From the NCBI RefSeq assembly GCF_000238915.1, contig NZ_BAEG01000064.1, positions 1-64,000 of the forward strand: DNA of 64,000 bases, given 5' to 3'. The stretch comes from Arthrobacter globiformis NBRC 12137 (GTDB lineage Bacteria > Actinomycetota > Actinomycetes > Actinomycetales > Micrococcaceae). Of the stretch, positions 42,124 to 50,492 are shown piece by piece. Every line of letters begins with the position of its first letter. Position 1 is the stretch's first letter. The notes below the pieces were generated by a model. That model was not told where the DNA came from, did no database searches, and saw only the letters and a program-made list of their open reading frames with translations. The position numbers and the translations under genes were made by a program.

Positions 42124-42396
42124 TCACGGGTCCAACGGGCTGCGTTCGAAGCTGGCAAGGGCTGCCATCATGGCAACCCTTGCCTCGTCCTCGAGCTCGT
42201 ACACCGCCTTGCGGCCTTCCCGGTGGCATTTCACCAGGTGGTGGCTTTTGAGGGCAGCAAGATGGTTTGAGATATATGGCTGGGACAGGCCGAGCATGGA
42301 TGCGATCTCAGTCGGGCCTTGGGGTGCCGAGTACAGCAGTGAAATGATGCGCTGCCGGGTTTCGCTTTCCATCACCGGAGCAACGAGCTGTTTCAT
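42124..42396 (-). CDS. ArsR-family winged-helix regulator
   Basis: 90 residues from ATG 42396, four bases after the sulfatase stop. The HTH reads ETRQRIISLLYSAPQGPTEI, then MLGLSQPYISNHLAALK, the ArsR/SmtB pattern. It has a single Cys (VKCHREGR) and lacks the ELCVCDL-type metal site, so its signal need not be a metal. The adjacency to the sulfatase gene suggests translation in the same transcript; the next gene leftward is copB. Either set could be a target. Confidence 0.82.
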   Translation of the reverse strand: MKQLVAPVMESETRQRIISLLYSAPQGPTEIASMLGLSQPYISNHLAALKSHHLVKCHREGRKAVYELEDEARVAMMAALASFERSPLDP

Positions 42397-42400
42397 CACC

Positions 42401-44059
42401 TTACCCGGCGGCTTCGATGGCCGGACGGCCCCTGAGCTCATAGAGCTCAACGATCCGGCCAAAGGGCAGGACGCCTACGCGATCGGCCCATTGGGCCCAG
42501 TCCGCGAGCAGAGACTCGGCCAGGTCCCGGTTGTTGGCGACGACGTCGTCCAGCTCCGTGGAGTCCTTGGAGAGGTTGTATAGCTCCCAGGGTCCGGGGA
42601 AGGTACGGACGAGTTTCCAGTCGCCGCGGCGGATCGCGCCGTTGCCGGCATGTTCCCAGTAGAGCGTGCCGGTCTGGGCATCCACGGCATGCCGTGCGGG
42701 ACGGGTTCCCTTCCCCTCGCCCTGTCGCAGCAGGTTCAGGAAGCTTGTGCCTTCGGGAGCGGGAACGGGATTCCCGTTCATCTCGGTTGGCGGGTCGATG
42801 CCGGCCGCTTCCAGGAGGGTGGGCAGGACACTGGTCAGCTGCAGCGGATGACGCAGCAGGCGCCCCTCCTGAACCGTACCTGCAGGCCAGTGAATGATGA
42901 AAGGTGCGGCGATGCCACCTTCGTGGGTCCACTTCTTGTACATCCGGAACGGGGTGTTGGAAAGGTTGGCCCAGGCCCTGCCGTAGCTCGAATAGGTGTT
43001 TTCCGGGCCGGGAACGATCCGTGGTTCGTTGCCCAGTTGCACGGGTTCGCCGGCGCGGGTGTGGGGCCGGTATATATCGGTGCGCTTGACGAACGTGTCC
43101 CGCTCGAAGTGTGGGATCTCCTCAGGTGAGGCACCGTTGTCGGAGAGGAAGACAATGATGGTGTTGTCGAACTGGTTCCTGTCCTTGAGTTCGGCGATGA
43201 TCCGGCCGATTCCTTGGTCCATCCTGTCCACCTGGGCGGCGTAGGTTTGCATGCGCCTGGCCTGCCAGGCCTTATCAGGTGTGTCGTCCCACGCCCGTTC
43301 TTCGGGATCGCGGGGGCTGAGGCTGGTGCCCGGTTCCACGATGCCGAGCTCGTACTGGCGCTCGAAGCGTTCCTGCCGCAGGTGGTCCCAGCCGGCGTCG
43401 AAGCGCCCCGCGTATTTGTCGATGTCACTCTCGGGGGCGTGGAGTGGCCAATGCGGCGCCGTGTACGCGACGTAGAGGAAAAAGGGTTTGTTCTGCGCCG
43501 TCGCCCGGTCGAGGAACCCGACGGCTTCATCGGTGATTGCGTCGGTGTAGTAGAAGTCGGGGTCCTGGGCTTCGTGCTCGATGTTTGTTTCGCCGCGGAC
43601 CAGTGTTCCGGGGTTGTAGAAGCTGCCACAGCCGGTGAGGGTTCCGTAGAAGTAATCGAACCCGCGGCGTGTGGGCCAGGCGTCGTTGGGGTTGTGTGCG
43701 TCGGCGGCCAGGTGCCACTTGCCGGTGATGCCGGTGGCGTAACCGTTGGCGGAGAAGATCTCGGCCGCGGTGGCGCAGTTGCGGTTCAGGTTCCCCTTGT
43801 ACCCGACGGGTGAGTCGTCCCCGGTGAGGACGCCGATGCCGGTCTGGTGCGGGTGCAGGCCGGTCAGGAGCGACGCACGGGAGGGGCTGCAGCGTGCGGT
43901 GGTGTAGAACTGGGTGAGCCTGGTGCCGCCGGAGGCAAGCTGGTCGAGGTTGGGTGTGTCGATCTCCCCGCCATAGGAACCGAGATCGGAGTACCCGAGG
44001 TCGTCGGCGAGGATGAGTACAACGTTTGGGCGCGTCGGAGTCAGAGCAACGTCATTCAT
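42401..44059 (-). CDS. Type I arylsulfatase
   Basis: 552 residues. The modifiable Cys57 lies in the canonical ARCSPSRASLLTG, where a formylglycine-generating enzyme oxidises the Cys. Metal ligands are Asp19-Asp20 (LILADDLGYSD) and the FLSDNGASPEEIPHF stretch; GKWHLAADAHNP provides active-site Lys and His. No signal peptide is visible, so the enzyme is probably cytoplasmic, acting on sulfate esters brought in by the adjoining ABC importer. An authentic FGE is encoded at 48723. It is the fourth gene of the SBP-permease-permease-sulfatase operon. Confidence 0.94.
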   Translation of the reverse strand: MNDVALTPTRPNVVLILADDLGYSDLGSYGGEIDTPNLDQLASGGTRLTQFYTTARCSPSRASLLTGLHPHQTGIGVLTGDDSPVGYKGNLNRNCATAAEIFSANGYATGITGKWHLAADAHNPNDAWPTRRGFDYFYGTLTGCGSFYNPGTLVRGETNIEHEAQDPDFYYTDAITDEAVGFLDRATAQNKPFFLYVAYTAPHWPLHAPESDIDKYAGRFDAGWDHLRQERFERQYELGIVEPGTSLSPRDPEERAWDDTPDKAWQARRMQTYAAQVDRMDQGIGRIIAELKDRNQFDNTIIVFLSDNGASPEEIPHFERDTFVKRTDIYRPHTRAGEPVQLGNEPRIVPGPENTYSSYGRAWANLSNTPFRMYKKWTHEGGIAAPFIIHWPAGTVQEGRLLRHPLQLTSVLPTLLEAAGIDPPTEMNGNPVPAPEGTSFLNLLRQGEGKGTRPARHAVDAQTGTLYWEHAGNGAIRRGDWKLVRTFPGPWELYNLSKDSTELDDVVANNRDLAESLLADWAQWADRVGVLPFGRIVELYELRGRPAIEAAG

Positions 44060-44068
44060 GAGTGGTTC

Positions 44069-44917
44069 CTAGCCCTTCACTGCGCCTGCGGTCAGGCCGG
44101 CAACAATGTAGCGGTTGGCGATAATCGTGATGATGATGATGGGGATGGCTGCCAGCGTTCCTGCGGCGGCCATCTGGCCCCAAGCCACCTCGAAGGGCTG
44201 GACGAGGGAGGCGATGCCTACTGTCAGTGGTGCCGTGACGCCGCCGGAGGTCATTGTCAGGCCGAACAGGAATTCGTTCCAGGCCATGATGCCGGTGAAT
44301 GTTGCCACGGAGGCCAGGCCTGGCTTTACCAGCGGGAGCATCACGGACCGGAAGGCGGTCGCCTCGGAGGCCCCGTCGATCAACGCTGCCTCGCGCAGGG
44401 CCGGGGGCAGCCCGTCGAAGTAGACCTTCATCAACAGGGCCGCGAAGGGGAGCTGGAACACAGTGTTGAGGATGACCAGGCCGAGCGTTCCGCCGATGAG
44501 GCCGAAGGAAGACATGGTGGCATAAAGGCCCGGCACCAGCACCATCGGGGGGATCAGCGGGATGAAGGCCGTCAGTGCCAGCAGCGGGAGGAGGACCATC
44601 CGCGGGATGACCAGCTGCGACAGGGCGTAGCCCGCGAGGGAGCCGAAGACCAGGCAGAGCAGGACGGTTCCCACCACAATCATGAGACTGTTCCCCAGCT
44701 GCGCGAGCAGCGGGTTGCCGGGTGCGAGGAGGTCGGTGTAGTTGCTGAGGGAGAACCCCAGGTTGATGTCTGCGCCGATGATATTTTTCAGCGGCTGAAA
44801 GCTGAGTGCGACCATCCAGAGAATCGGCACGATCGTGGCGGCGATGGCGGCGACGAGGACGAGCTCTGCGATGGTGCCGATGACACCCAGGCTGGATCGG
44901 GACTGGGTTTTAGGCAT
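44069..44917 (-). CDS. Carbohydrate ABC transporter permease (MalG-like)
   Basis: 282 residues with six membrane segments (ELVLVAAIAATIVPILWMV first). The EAA loop reads REAALIDGASEATAFRSVML, the contact site for the ATPase. This is the second permease of a CUT1-type sugar importer. It overlaps the first permease gene by 8 bp. No ATPase gene is in the cluster, so a shared MsmK-like ATPase encoded elsewhere must be used. Confidence 0.92.
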   Translation of the reverse strand: MPKTQSRSSLGVIGTIAELVLVAAIAATIVPILWMVALSFQPLKNIIGADINLGFSLSNYTDLLAPGNPLLAQLGNSLMIVVGTVLLCLVFGSLAGYALSQLVIPRMVLLPLLALTAFIPLIPPMVLVPGLYATMSSFGLIGGTLGLVILNTVFQLPFAALLMKVYFDGLPPALREAALIDGASEATAFRSVMLPLVKPGLASVATFTGIMAWNEFLFGLTMTSGGVTAPLTVGIASLVQPFEVAWGQMAAAGTLAAIPIIIITIIANRYIVAGLTAGAVKG

Positions 44918-45860
44918 TGGTGGCCTGCCTTCCGGTCACTGCTTTCTTGGCAAGGACGTAGAGTCCGCCCAGCAGCGCAAAGATGAGGATGATGGCCACA
45001 CCCAGTGCTGAGCCGTAGCCCAGCTCGAGCCGGTCGAAGAAGATGGTGCGGATGTGGAGGCTGATGAGGTTCGTGGAATTGCCCGGTCCGCCGTGGGTCA
45101 GCAGGAACATCTCGTCGAAGGCCTTGACCGACATGATGAGGCGGATCACCGTGGCGGTGATGATCACGGGCTTCACCATGGGCAGCACCACCATCTTGAT
45201 CGTCTGCCATTCGGTGGCGCCGTCCACCCGGGCAGCTTCCAGGACTTCGGTGTCAATCGACTGCAGCGACGTGTACACCAGCAGGAAGACCAGTGGCGTC
45301 CAGTGCCAGACGTCCACCGCGATGATGGACAGCATCGCCCCGACCGGTTCCCCCAGCCAGCCCTGTTCCGGGAGGCCCGCGGCGAGCAGCACCTTGTTGA
45401 TCGCGCCGATGGTCGGGCTGAGGAGCAGCAGCCAGATAACGCTCACGACGACGGGAGCCACCACTGTGGGCCAGATCAGGATCCGCTTCGCCACGGTTTT
45501 CATGAACCGGGCCCGGTCGAGCATCACTGCCAGCAGGGTCCCCAGGATGACCGTGAGCGCTACGGCTCCGACGATGAAGGTGATGGTCACGAAGAGCACG
45601 GGCAGGGTGTCGGGGTCTGACAGGATGCGGGTGAAATTGTTGAGCCCTGCAAACTCCATCTGGAATCCGCCCTGGATCACCCGGACCTCGGAGGCGGCCA
45701 TCCGGAACAGTTCGATGGCCGGGTACACGCCGAACAGGAGGAGGAAGAGCGCGAACGGCGTCAGGGCCACGAGGCCGAATTTGGACCAGGACTTCCGTCC
45801 CCTGCGGGTGGCGGTTCCGCCGGACGCCCGCAGTGGCGGCAGGGTGGTGGTGGCTGTCAC
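44910..45860 (-). CDS. Sugar ABC transporter permease (MalF-like)
   Basis: 316 residues from GTG 45860, which overlaps the binding-protein stop (GTGA); a much longer upstream extension is non-protein-like. Six segments from FGLVALTPFALFLLLFGVYP; the EAA loop is LEAARVDGATEWQTIKMVVLP. First permease of the importer. The following permease overlaps its end. Its cargo is inferred from the operon to be a sulfated carbohydrate or related sulfate ester. Confidence 0.92.
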   Translation of the reverse strand: MTATTTLPPLRASGGTATRRGRKSWSKFGLVALTPFALFLLLFGVYPAIELFRMAASEVRVIQGGFQMEFAGLNNFTRILSDPDTLPVLFVTITFIVGAVALTVILGTLLAVMLDRARFMKTVAKRILIWPTVVAPVVVSVIWLLLLSPTIGAINKVLLAAGLPEQGWLGEPVGAMLSIIAVDVWHWTPLVFLLVYTSLQSIDTEVLEAARVDGATEWQTIKMVVLPMVKPVIITATVIRLIMSVKAFDEMFLLTHGGPGNSTNLISLHIRTIFFDRLELGYGSALGVAIILIFALLGGLYVLAKKAVTGRQATNA

Positions 45861-47245
45861 TTCAGGTACCCCGCATCCTTGACCACCTTTGTCACCGCGG
45901 CCTGCAGGGCGTCCATTCCCTTGGCGGGGCTGACCTGGCCCGAGGCGATCTGGGTGAGGAACTTCTCGGTCTGGGCTGCCATGGCCGGGCCGAAGGGCTG
46001 CCGGATGGACGGTTTGATGTGCTGCACGGATTCCTGCAGGGGCTTCAGGTAGGCCGCCCCCGCGCCGGATTCCGCTCCGGAGGCCAGTGCGCTGCGGCGG
46101 GTGGGGATGCCGCCGGCGTTCATGAAGACGGTTTGGGCCTCGTCGGTGAGGACCCACTTGATGAAGTCAAGGGCCGCTTTTGCCCGCTCCGTGGGCAGCC
46201 CCTTGGGGATGGCGAGGCTCCAGGTGCCGCTGGTGGGTGCCGGCATGCCGCCGGGTCCTGCGGGGACTTCGGCGAAGCCGACCACGTCGGCGATCTGGGA
46301 TTTGTCTTTGTTGAGGAACTGACTGGCTGCCGCGGCCACGACGTGGGTCTGGAGTGCCTGCCCGCCCTGCATGAGGGAGATGACCTCCGCCTGGCCCACT
46401 GTCTGCGGCTGGTCCGGTCCGATCTTGGCCAGTTCGCGGTAGGCGGTGGCGGCGGCGATGCCGGCCTCGGAGTTGATCGTCGGCGTCCAGTCCTTGCCTT
46501 CTTCCTTGAACCAGGAAGCGCCGTGGCTGTAGAAGACGGGCATGAATTCATAGGTGACCGAGAGGCCGCTTTGTGCAGCCTGGGCGCGCGGCACGTAACC
46601 GTAGCGGATCTTTCCGGCGTCCACGGCCTTGCGTCCGTTCTCGATCGCGTCTGCCCATGTCTTGGGAACGGAGAGGCCCAGTTCGTCGTAGAGGTCCTTG
46701 CGGTAGACGAAGAGGTCCATGTTGCCGTTGATGGGGTAGCCCATGACCTTGCCGCTGTCTGCTGAGCTCTTCTTCGCCGCATCCCAGTAAGGCAGGTTCG
46801 CGTAGGTCAGAACCTCTGAGTCGATCTTGAAGCCTGGGTCGATGGCGTCAAAGGGCTGCGCCCAGCCGTTGGAGTAGAACTGGCCCACGCCGAATTCGTC
46901 GATCTGGAAAATGTCGAAGGGGAAGCTGTTGCCCTGGACGGCGTTGGTCTGCTGGGTGAACAGGCCGTCGTAGGGGAACTCCCGCAGCGTGATCTTGATG
47001 CCGCTCTGTTCTTGGTACTTGGCCGCCATCTTGCGGTAGGCGTCAAGCCAGGGGGTCTTGGCTGTAGGCATGATCAGCTCGGTGACTTTCCCGCCCGCGC
47101 CGGCGCCGCCTCCGAGCGCACCGCCGCCGCCAGGGCTGCATGCCGCGACGCCGCCCAGGAGCGGCACCGAGGCGCCGAGCCCCAGGACCTGGAGGAATCG
47201 GCGGCGGTTGGTTTCAAGCTTGGCCTGGTCATTCATGGGGATCAT
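45857..47245 (-). CDS. Extracellular solute-binding lipoprotein of a CUT1 importer
   Basis: 462 residues. The signal has a twin-arginine motif and lipobox: NRRRFLQVLGLGASVPLLGG, then VAAC. The mature part is a family-1 sugar-binding protein (TELIMPTAKTPWLDAYRKMA, FPFDIFQIDEFGVGQFYSNG, SGTWSLAIPKGLP). GGAGAG precedes ATG 47245. It heads the operon; an operator of the ROK type lies 43-65 bp upstream. It should capture the substrate that the sulfatase later processes. Confidence 0.93.
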   Translation of the reverse strand: MIPMNDQAKLETNRRRFLQVLGLGASVPLLGGVAACSPGGGGALGGGAGAGGKVTELIMPTAKTPWLDAYRKMAAKYQEQSGIKITLREFPYDGLFTQQTNAVQGNSFPFDIFQIDEFGVGQFYSNGWAQPFDAIDPGFKIDSEVLTYANLPYWDAAKKSSADSGKVMGYPINGNMDLFVYRKDLYDELGLSVPKTWADAIENGRKAVDAGKIRYGYVPRAQAAQSGLSVTYEFMPVFYSHGASWFKEEGKDWTPTINSEAGIAAATAYRELAKIGPDQPQTVGQAEVISLMQGGQALQTHVVAAAASQFLNKDKSQIADVVGFAEVPAGPGGMPAPTSGTWSLAIPKGLPTERAKAALDFIKWVLTDEAQTVFMNAGGIPTRRSALASGAESGAGAAYLKPLQESVQHIKPSIRQPFGPAMAAQTEKFLTQIASGQVSPAKGMDALQAAVTKVVKDAGYLK

Positions 47246-47287
47246 CGCTCTCCGGGGAACGGCCTCCGCAGGAGGGAGGGAAAAGAG

Positions 47288-47310
47288 TTTGGTTAGGTGA
47301 TGTAACTAAA
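47288..47310. promoter_or_regulatory. ROK operator upstream of the sulfatase operon
   Basis: TTTGGTT (47288-47294), 9 bp, then AACTAAA (47304-47310). The same arm sequences and 9-bp spacing recur at 48645-48667 before the ROK gene itself. It lies 43-65 bp before the binding-protein start. Confidence 0.75.
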
Positions 47311-47352
47311 TTGAGCGTAAGAGACGCGCATCACATTGTCAATACAAAGTTC

Positions 47353-48615
47353 CTAGGCCGTGAGGGTCCAGGGCTCACGGACCAGGTCGCCGATAGCGGT
47401 GTCAATACCGCCGTCGAGCACTGCGGCGGTGCCGAGCTGTGAGACCACTATTTCCGTTCCGTGGGTGAATTCACCCTCCCCGTAGAGGCCCAGCTCTTTT
47501 TCGAATGCCGGCATCAGGAGCGGGGCCAGCTGTGTCAGGTAGCCGCCCAGGATGATCACCCTCGGATCGAAGATGGCGGTGAGCGTGGACACGGCGCGGG
47601 CAAGCCACATTCCCTGTTCGGCCAGTTCCCGCTTGGCAACGGCCCGCTCTTCCTGAACGGCTGCCAAGGCTTCACTGACCCTGACCGCGGCGGAGGAGGA
47701 GTGGTGGCCGGTCGAGCTCTCAAGGGCGCGGGACAGTGGCGCGACGCCGACGTACGTTTCCAGGCACCCGGTCCGGCCGCAGTAGCAGGGGCGGCCATTG
47801 TGGTTGACGGTCAGGTGACCGAACTGGCCGCCCATGCCCGCGTCCCCCCGAAGAATTTCCGAGTGCTTCTGGAAGGAGCCGCCCACACCCATTTCGCCGT
47901 AGAGGAGCAGGATGCCTTCCTCGCCCGCGAAGCCGCCGTTCTGCCGCTCCGCGTGGATGGCCAGGTCTGCCAGCTTGTCCAGCGTGAACGCCACCGCCCC
48001 GCCGGAGCGCCTTTCAAGTTCGTCGACAACTCGGACGTCCGCCCAGCCCAGGCTCAGGGATTTCAGAACTACCCCATCGGCGTTGTCCACAAAGGCCGGG
48101 CATCCCACGCTCACCCGCACGATGCGCATTGCCTCTGCTGCAGCGGCGGACGCTGCCTGCCTGATCAGTTCGGCGGCGAGGTCCAGGACGTATTCCGGCG
48201 GGTGGTCGCCGGCGGAGACGTCCCGGCGCTCGGTGAACACCACCCTCCCCTGCAGGGAGGTGCACTTGAGGGCGACATGGTCCACGTTCAGCTCCAGCGC
48301 CCCGACGGCGAGGCCGCCGTCGCTCATCTCGAGGACGCGGGCGGGCCGGCCGGACTTTCCGGTCGCGGCCAGGCCGGATTCCTGGATCAGGCCCATCTCC
48401 TGGAGCTCACTGACGAGGTGGAGGACGGTCACCCGGTTCAGTCCCGATTCCGCAATCAGGTCCGCGCGGGTTACCCGCCCGTGGTCCCGCACCGATTTCA
48501 GGGTGGCGGAGAGGTTATGGCGACGGATGTCGACCAGACTAGGCGGAGCGTCCGCCCCGCCGGCCGCCGGCGCCTGCGCCTTGACCGGACGGGTCGCCCT
48601 TTTGAGATTTGCCAT
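47353..48615 (-). CDS. ROK-family transcriptional repressor
   Basis: 420 residues from ATG 48615 (AGGAG 6 nt upstream; GTG 48621 sits on the site). An N-terminal winged helix (RADLIAESGLNRVTVLHLVS) joins a ROK sugar-kinase-like sensor: the GEMGVGGSFQKHSEILRGD active-loop region and the zinc site GHLTVNHNGRPCYCGRTGCLE with His and three Cys. NagC/Mlc-type proteins bind a sugar or sugar phosphate and release DNA. It faces the FGE gene across one operator and is transcribed toward the importer operon, which has a matching operator. Confidence 0.93.
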   Translation of the reverse strand: MANLKRATRPVKAQAPAAGGADAPPSLVDIRRHNLSATLKSVRDHGRVTRADLIAESGLNRVTVLHLVSELQEMGLIQESGLAATGKSGRPARVLEMSDGGLAVGALELNVDHVALKCTSLQGRVVFTERRDVSAGDHPPEYVLDLAAELIRQAASAAAAEAMRIVRVSVGCPAFVDNADGVVLKSLSLGWADVRVVDELERRSGGAVAFTLDKLADLAIHAERQNGGFAGEEGILLLYGEMGVGGSFQKHSEILRGDAGMGGQFGHLTVNHNGRPCYCGRTGCLETYVGVAPLSRALESSTGHHSSSAAVRVSEALAAVQEERAVAKRELAEQGMWLARAVSTLTAIFDPRVIILGGYLTQLAPLLMPAFEKELGLYGEGEFTHGTEIVVSQLGTAAVLDGGIDTAIGDLVREPWTLTA

Positions 48616-48644
48616 GGACACTCCTGAAATGCTTGTGGGTATAG

Positions 48645-48667
48645 TTTAGTTATCTAACTCAACTAAA
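48645..48667. promoter_or_regulatory. ROK operator between the ROK and FGE genes
   Basis: TTTAGTT (48645-48651) and AACTAAA (48661-48667) with 9 bp between; adding the flanking G and C makes an 8-bp perfect inverted repeat. It lies 30-52 bp before the ROK start and 56-78 bp before the FGE start, so one site can control both divergent genes. Confidence 0.8.
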
Positions 48668-48722
48668 CCACGCAGATTCGGTCCCCACCATACGCGGGGG
48701 GCGAACTACTCCGGGAGGGCAG

Positions 48723-49712
48723 ATGCAGGAAGCAGCAGGGTGCTGTACTCCCGCCCGCAGTGCTTCCGGACGCCCAGAGCTTGGGCTTGTCAGCATAAGC
48801 GACGCCCCGCAGGCCCGGACCGAAGCGGCTATCCCTGCCGGAACGTTCCTGATGGGAGATGCGTTCGATGAGGGCTATCCGGCGGATGGCGAGACCCCCG
48901 TTCATCAGGTGACCCTCCGCGGGTTTCGCATTGACACCACCGCAGTCACCAATCAACAGTTCGCTGCGTTTGTTGACTCGACCGGCTACCGCACCGAAGC
49001 GGAACTGTTCGGGTCCTCCGCAGTCTTCCACCTCTTGGCGCAGGCCGACAAGAAAGATGTGCTCGGCGTGGCCGCGGGCACTCCGTGGTGGCTGAACGTC
49101 CGCGGCGCTGACTGGGCGCACCCCGCAGGTCCGAAGTCAGGGTGGTCCGACTCCAGCGACCATCCCGTCGTCCACGTCTCCCACAACGATGCCCTGGCGT
49201 ACTGCAGGTGGGCGGGCCGCCGACTCCCGACGGAGGCTGAATGGGAATACGCGGGGAGAGGCGGCCTTGCGGGGCAGCGCTACCCCTGGGGCAACGAACT
49301 GCTGGGTGACGGCGGTAAGCACCTGTGCAACATCTGGCAAGGCACGTTCCCTCGGGCGAACACCCGGGACGACGGCCACCTGGGGACGGCGCCTGTGAAG
49401 TCCTTTCCCCCGAACGGATACGGCCTCTATGAGGTCGGCGGAAATGTCTGGGAGTGGTGCTCGGACTGGTTCCTGCCCAAGTACTACCGCAACTCCCCGG
49501 CGAGCTCCCCGCAGGGGCCCACCATCGGTTCAGGCCGGGTCATGCGGGGAGGTTCCTACCTCTGCCATGACTCGTACTGCAACCGCTACCGCGTGGCCGC
49601 GCGGAGTTCGAACACACCCGAGTCCTCCAGCGGAAACACTGGTTTCCGTACCGTGGCGCTGGAAAGTCCGACGGCGGCGGATGCGGTCCCGCATGAACGG
49701 CACCACCGATGA
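48723..49712 (+). CDS. Formylglycine-generating enzyme (sulfatase-activating)
   Basis: 329 residues from ATG 48723 with GGGAGGG upstream. N-terminal FGE landmarks: IPAGTFLMGDAFDEGYPADG, FRIDTTAVTNQQFAAFVDST; then LPTEAEWEYAGRGGLAGQRY, and at the C-terminus RVMRGGSYLCHDSYCNRYRV. Cys281 and Cys286 have the same spacing as the copper-binding active Cys336/Cys341 pair of human FGE, so this is a true FGE rather than a related C-type lectin-like protein. It oxidises the Cys of CxPSR sulfatase motifs to formylglycine using O2. The partner is the arylsulfatase encoded at 42401-44059. Confidence 0.95.
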   Translation: MQEAAGCCTPARSASGRPELGLVSISDAPQARTEAAIPAGTFLMGDAFDEGYPADGETPVHQVTLRGFRIDTTAVTNQQFAAFVDSTGYRTEAELFGSSAVFHLLAQADKKDVLGVAAGTPWWLNVRGADWAHPAGPKSGWSDSSDHPVVHVSHNDALAYCRWAGRRLPTEAEWEYAGRGGLAGQRYPWGNELLGDGGKHLCNIWQGTFPRANTRDDGHLGTAPVKSFPPNGYGLYEVGGNVWEWCSDWFLPKYYRNSPASSPQGPTIGSGRVMRGGSYLCHDSYCNRYRVAARSSNTPESSSGNTGFRTVALESPTAADAVPHERHHR

Positions 49713-50065
49713 GGGAACCGGAGTGGCGGCAGCGGGGATCGGCCCCCGATTACCGGTTCTCGCTCGCCAACGAGCGGACATTCCTCGCCTGGATCCGGAC
49801 ATCACTGGCCATCCTCGCCGGGGCAGTGGCAATAGACCAGCTCACGCCCGACATCGCTCCGGCGCCGGTGCGCATCGGTCTCTGTGTCATGCTCGCCATC
49901 GTAGGCGCGGTGCTGGCCGGCCAGGCCTACGCCCGGTGGTCGGCCCAGGAACAGGCCATGCGCCAGGAGCGCGAGCTTCCACATTCCTGGCTGCTCATCG
50001 GCATGACCATCACCGTGGCATCAGCAGCCGCCGTCTTCTCCGTGCTTATCCTCCTGGCAGGCTGA
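49709..50065 (+). CDS. DUF202 / YidH family membrane protein (first of two)
   Basis: 118 residues, start overlapping the FGE stop (ATGA). It has the DUF202 signature YRFSLANERTFLAWIRTSLA at the beginning, three hydrophobic segments (LAILAGAVAIDQL, IGLCVMLAIVGAVLAGQAY, LLIGMTITVASAAAVFSVLI) and a charged loop (AQEQAMRQERELPHS). YidH-type proteins have no established function. Translational coupling to FGE in the same operon is notable. Confidence 0.88.
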   Translation: MREPEWRQRGSAPDYRFSLANERTFLAWIRTSLAILAGAVAIDQLTPDIAPAPVRIGLCVMLAIVGAVLAGQAYARWSAQEQAMRQERELPHSWLLIGMTITVASAAAVFSVLILLAG

Positions 50066-50068
50066 AAC

Positions 50069-50416
50069 GTGGCAGGGAGCGCAAGCAGGGACCCCGGCCT
50101 GCAGCCGGAACGGACGCTCCTCTCCTGGCGGCGCACCATCCTTACCCTCATCATCACGGACGTCCTCATCTGGCGGGCATGGCTGACGGCTTCCCCGGGC
50201 GAAGCAGCGGCACGCTCTGAAGGCCTTGGCATCGCAGCTGGCGTGGCCTCCCTGGCCACTGTCGCGCTCACAGTCTGCATACTCAGCCGCGCGCTCCAGT
50301 TACGAGGCTCCGCCCAGGCGCCTCCAGCAATCCTGATGAAGACAACCTCGGCAGCGTTGCTTGCCCTTGCTGCCGCCGTCGTTTGCTCCATCATCATGTC
50401 CGCGCTTCCGCGCTAG
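50069..50416 (+). CDS. DUF202 family membrane protein (second of two)
   Basis: 115 residues from GTG 50069, 3 bp after the preceding stop. The start reads GLQPERTLLSWRRTILTLII, the PERTxLSWxRT variant of the DUF202 signature, followed by segments GIAAGVASLATVALTVCILS and TTSAALLALAAAVVCSIIMS. It pairs with the first DUF202 protein and probably forms a hetero-oligomer. It may be transcribed with FGE and ends 72 bp before the arsR start. Confidence 0.85.
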   Translation: MAGSASRDPGLQPERTLLSWRRTILTLIITDVLIWRAWLTASPGEAAARSEGLGIAAGVASLATVALTVCILSRALQLRGSAQAPPAILMKTTSAALLALAAAVVCSIIMSALPR

Positions 50417-50454
50417 GGCAAAAGGCGCCGGCGTCAGTGGTTCTTCTTGACCAT

Positions 50455-50492
50455 GACATAGATAGGTGTGAATATTTACATGTGTCTATGTC
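50455..50492. promoter_or_regulatory. ArsR operator overlapping the arsR start codon
   Basis: GACATAGA (50455-50462) and TCTATGTC (50485-50492) form a perfect 8-bp inverted repeat with a 22-bp AT-rich centre that includes a TATTTA -10-like element. The arsR ATG (50488) lies within the right arm, which implies a leaderless transcript. Confidence 0.7.

Noticed and set aside
43847-44986. Rightward frame of 379 codons over the permease and sulfatase genes
   Set aside because: Antisense shadow rich in Gly, Asp, Glu and His; crosses two genuine opposite genes.
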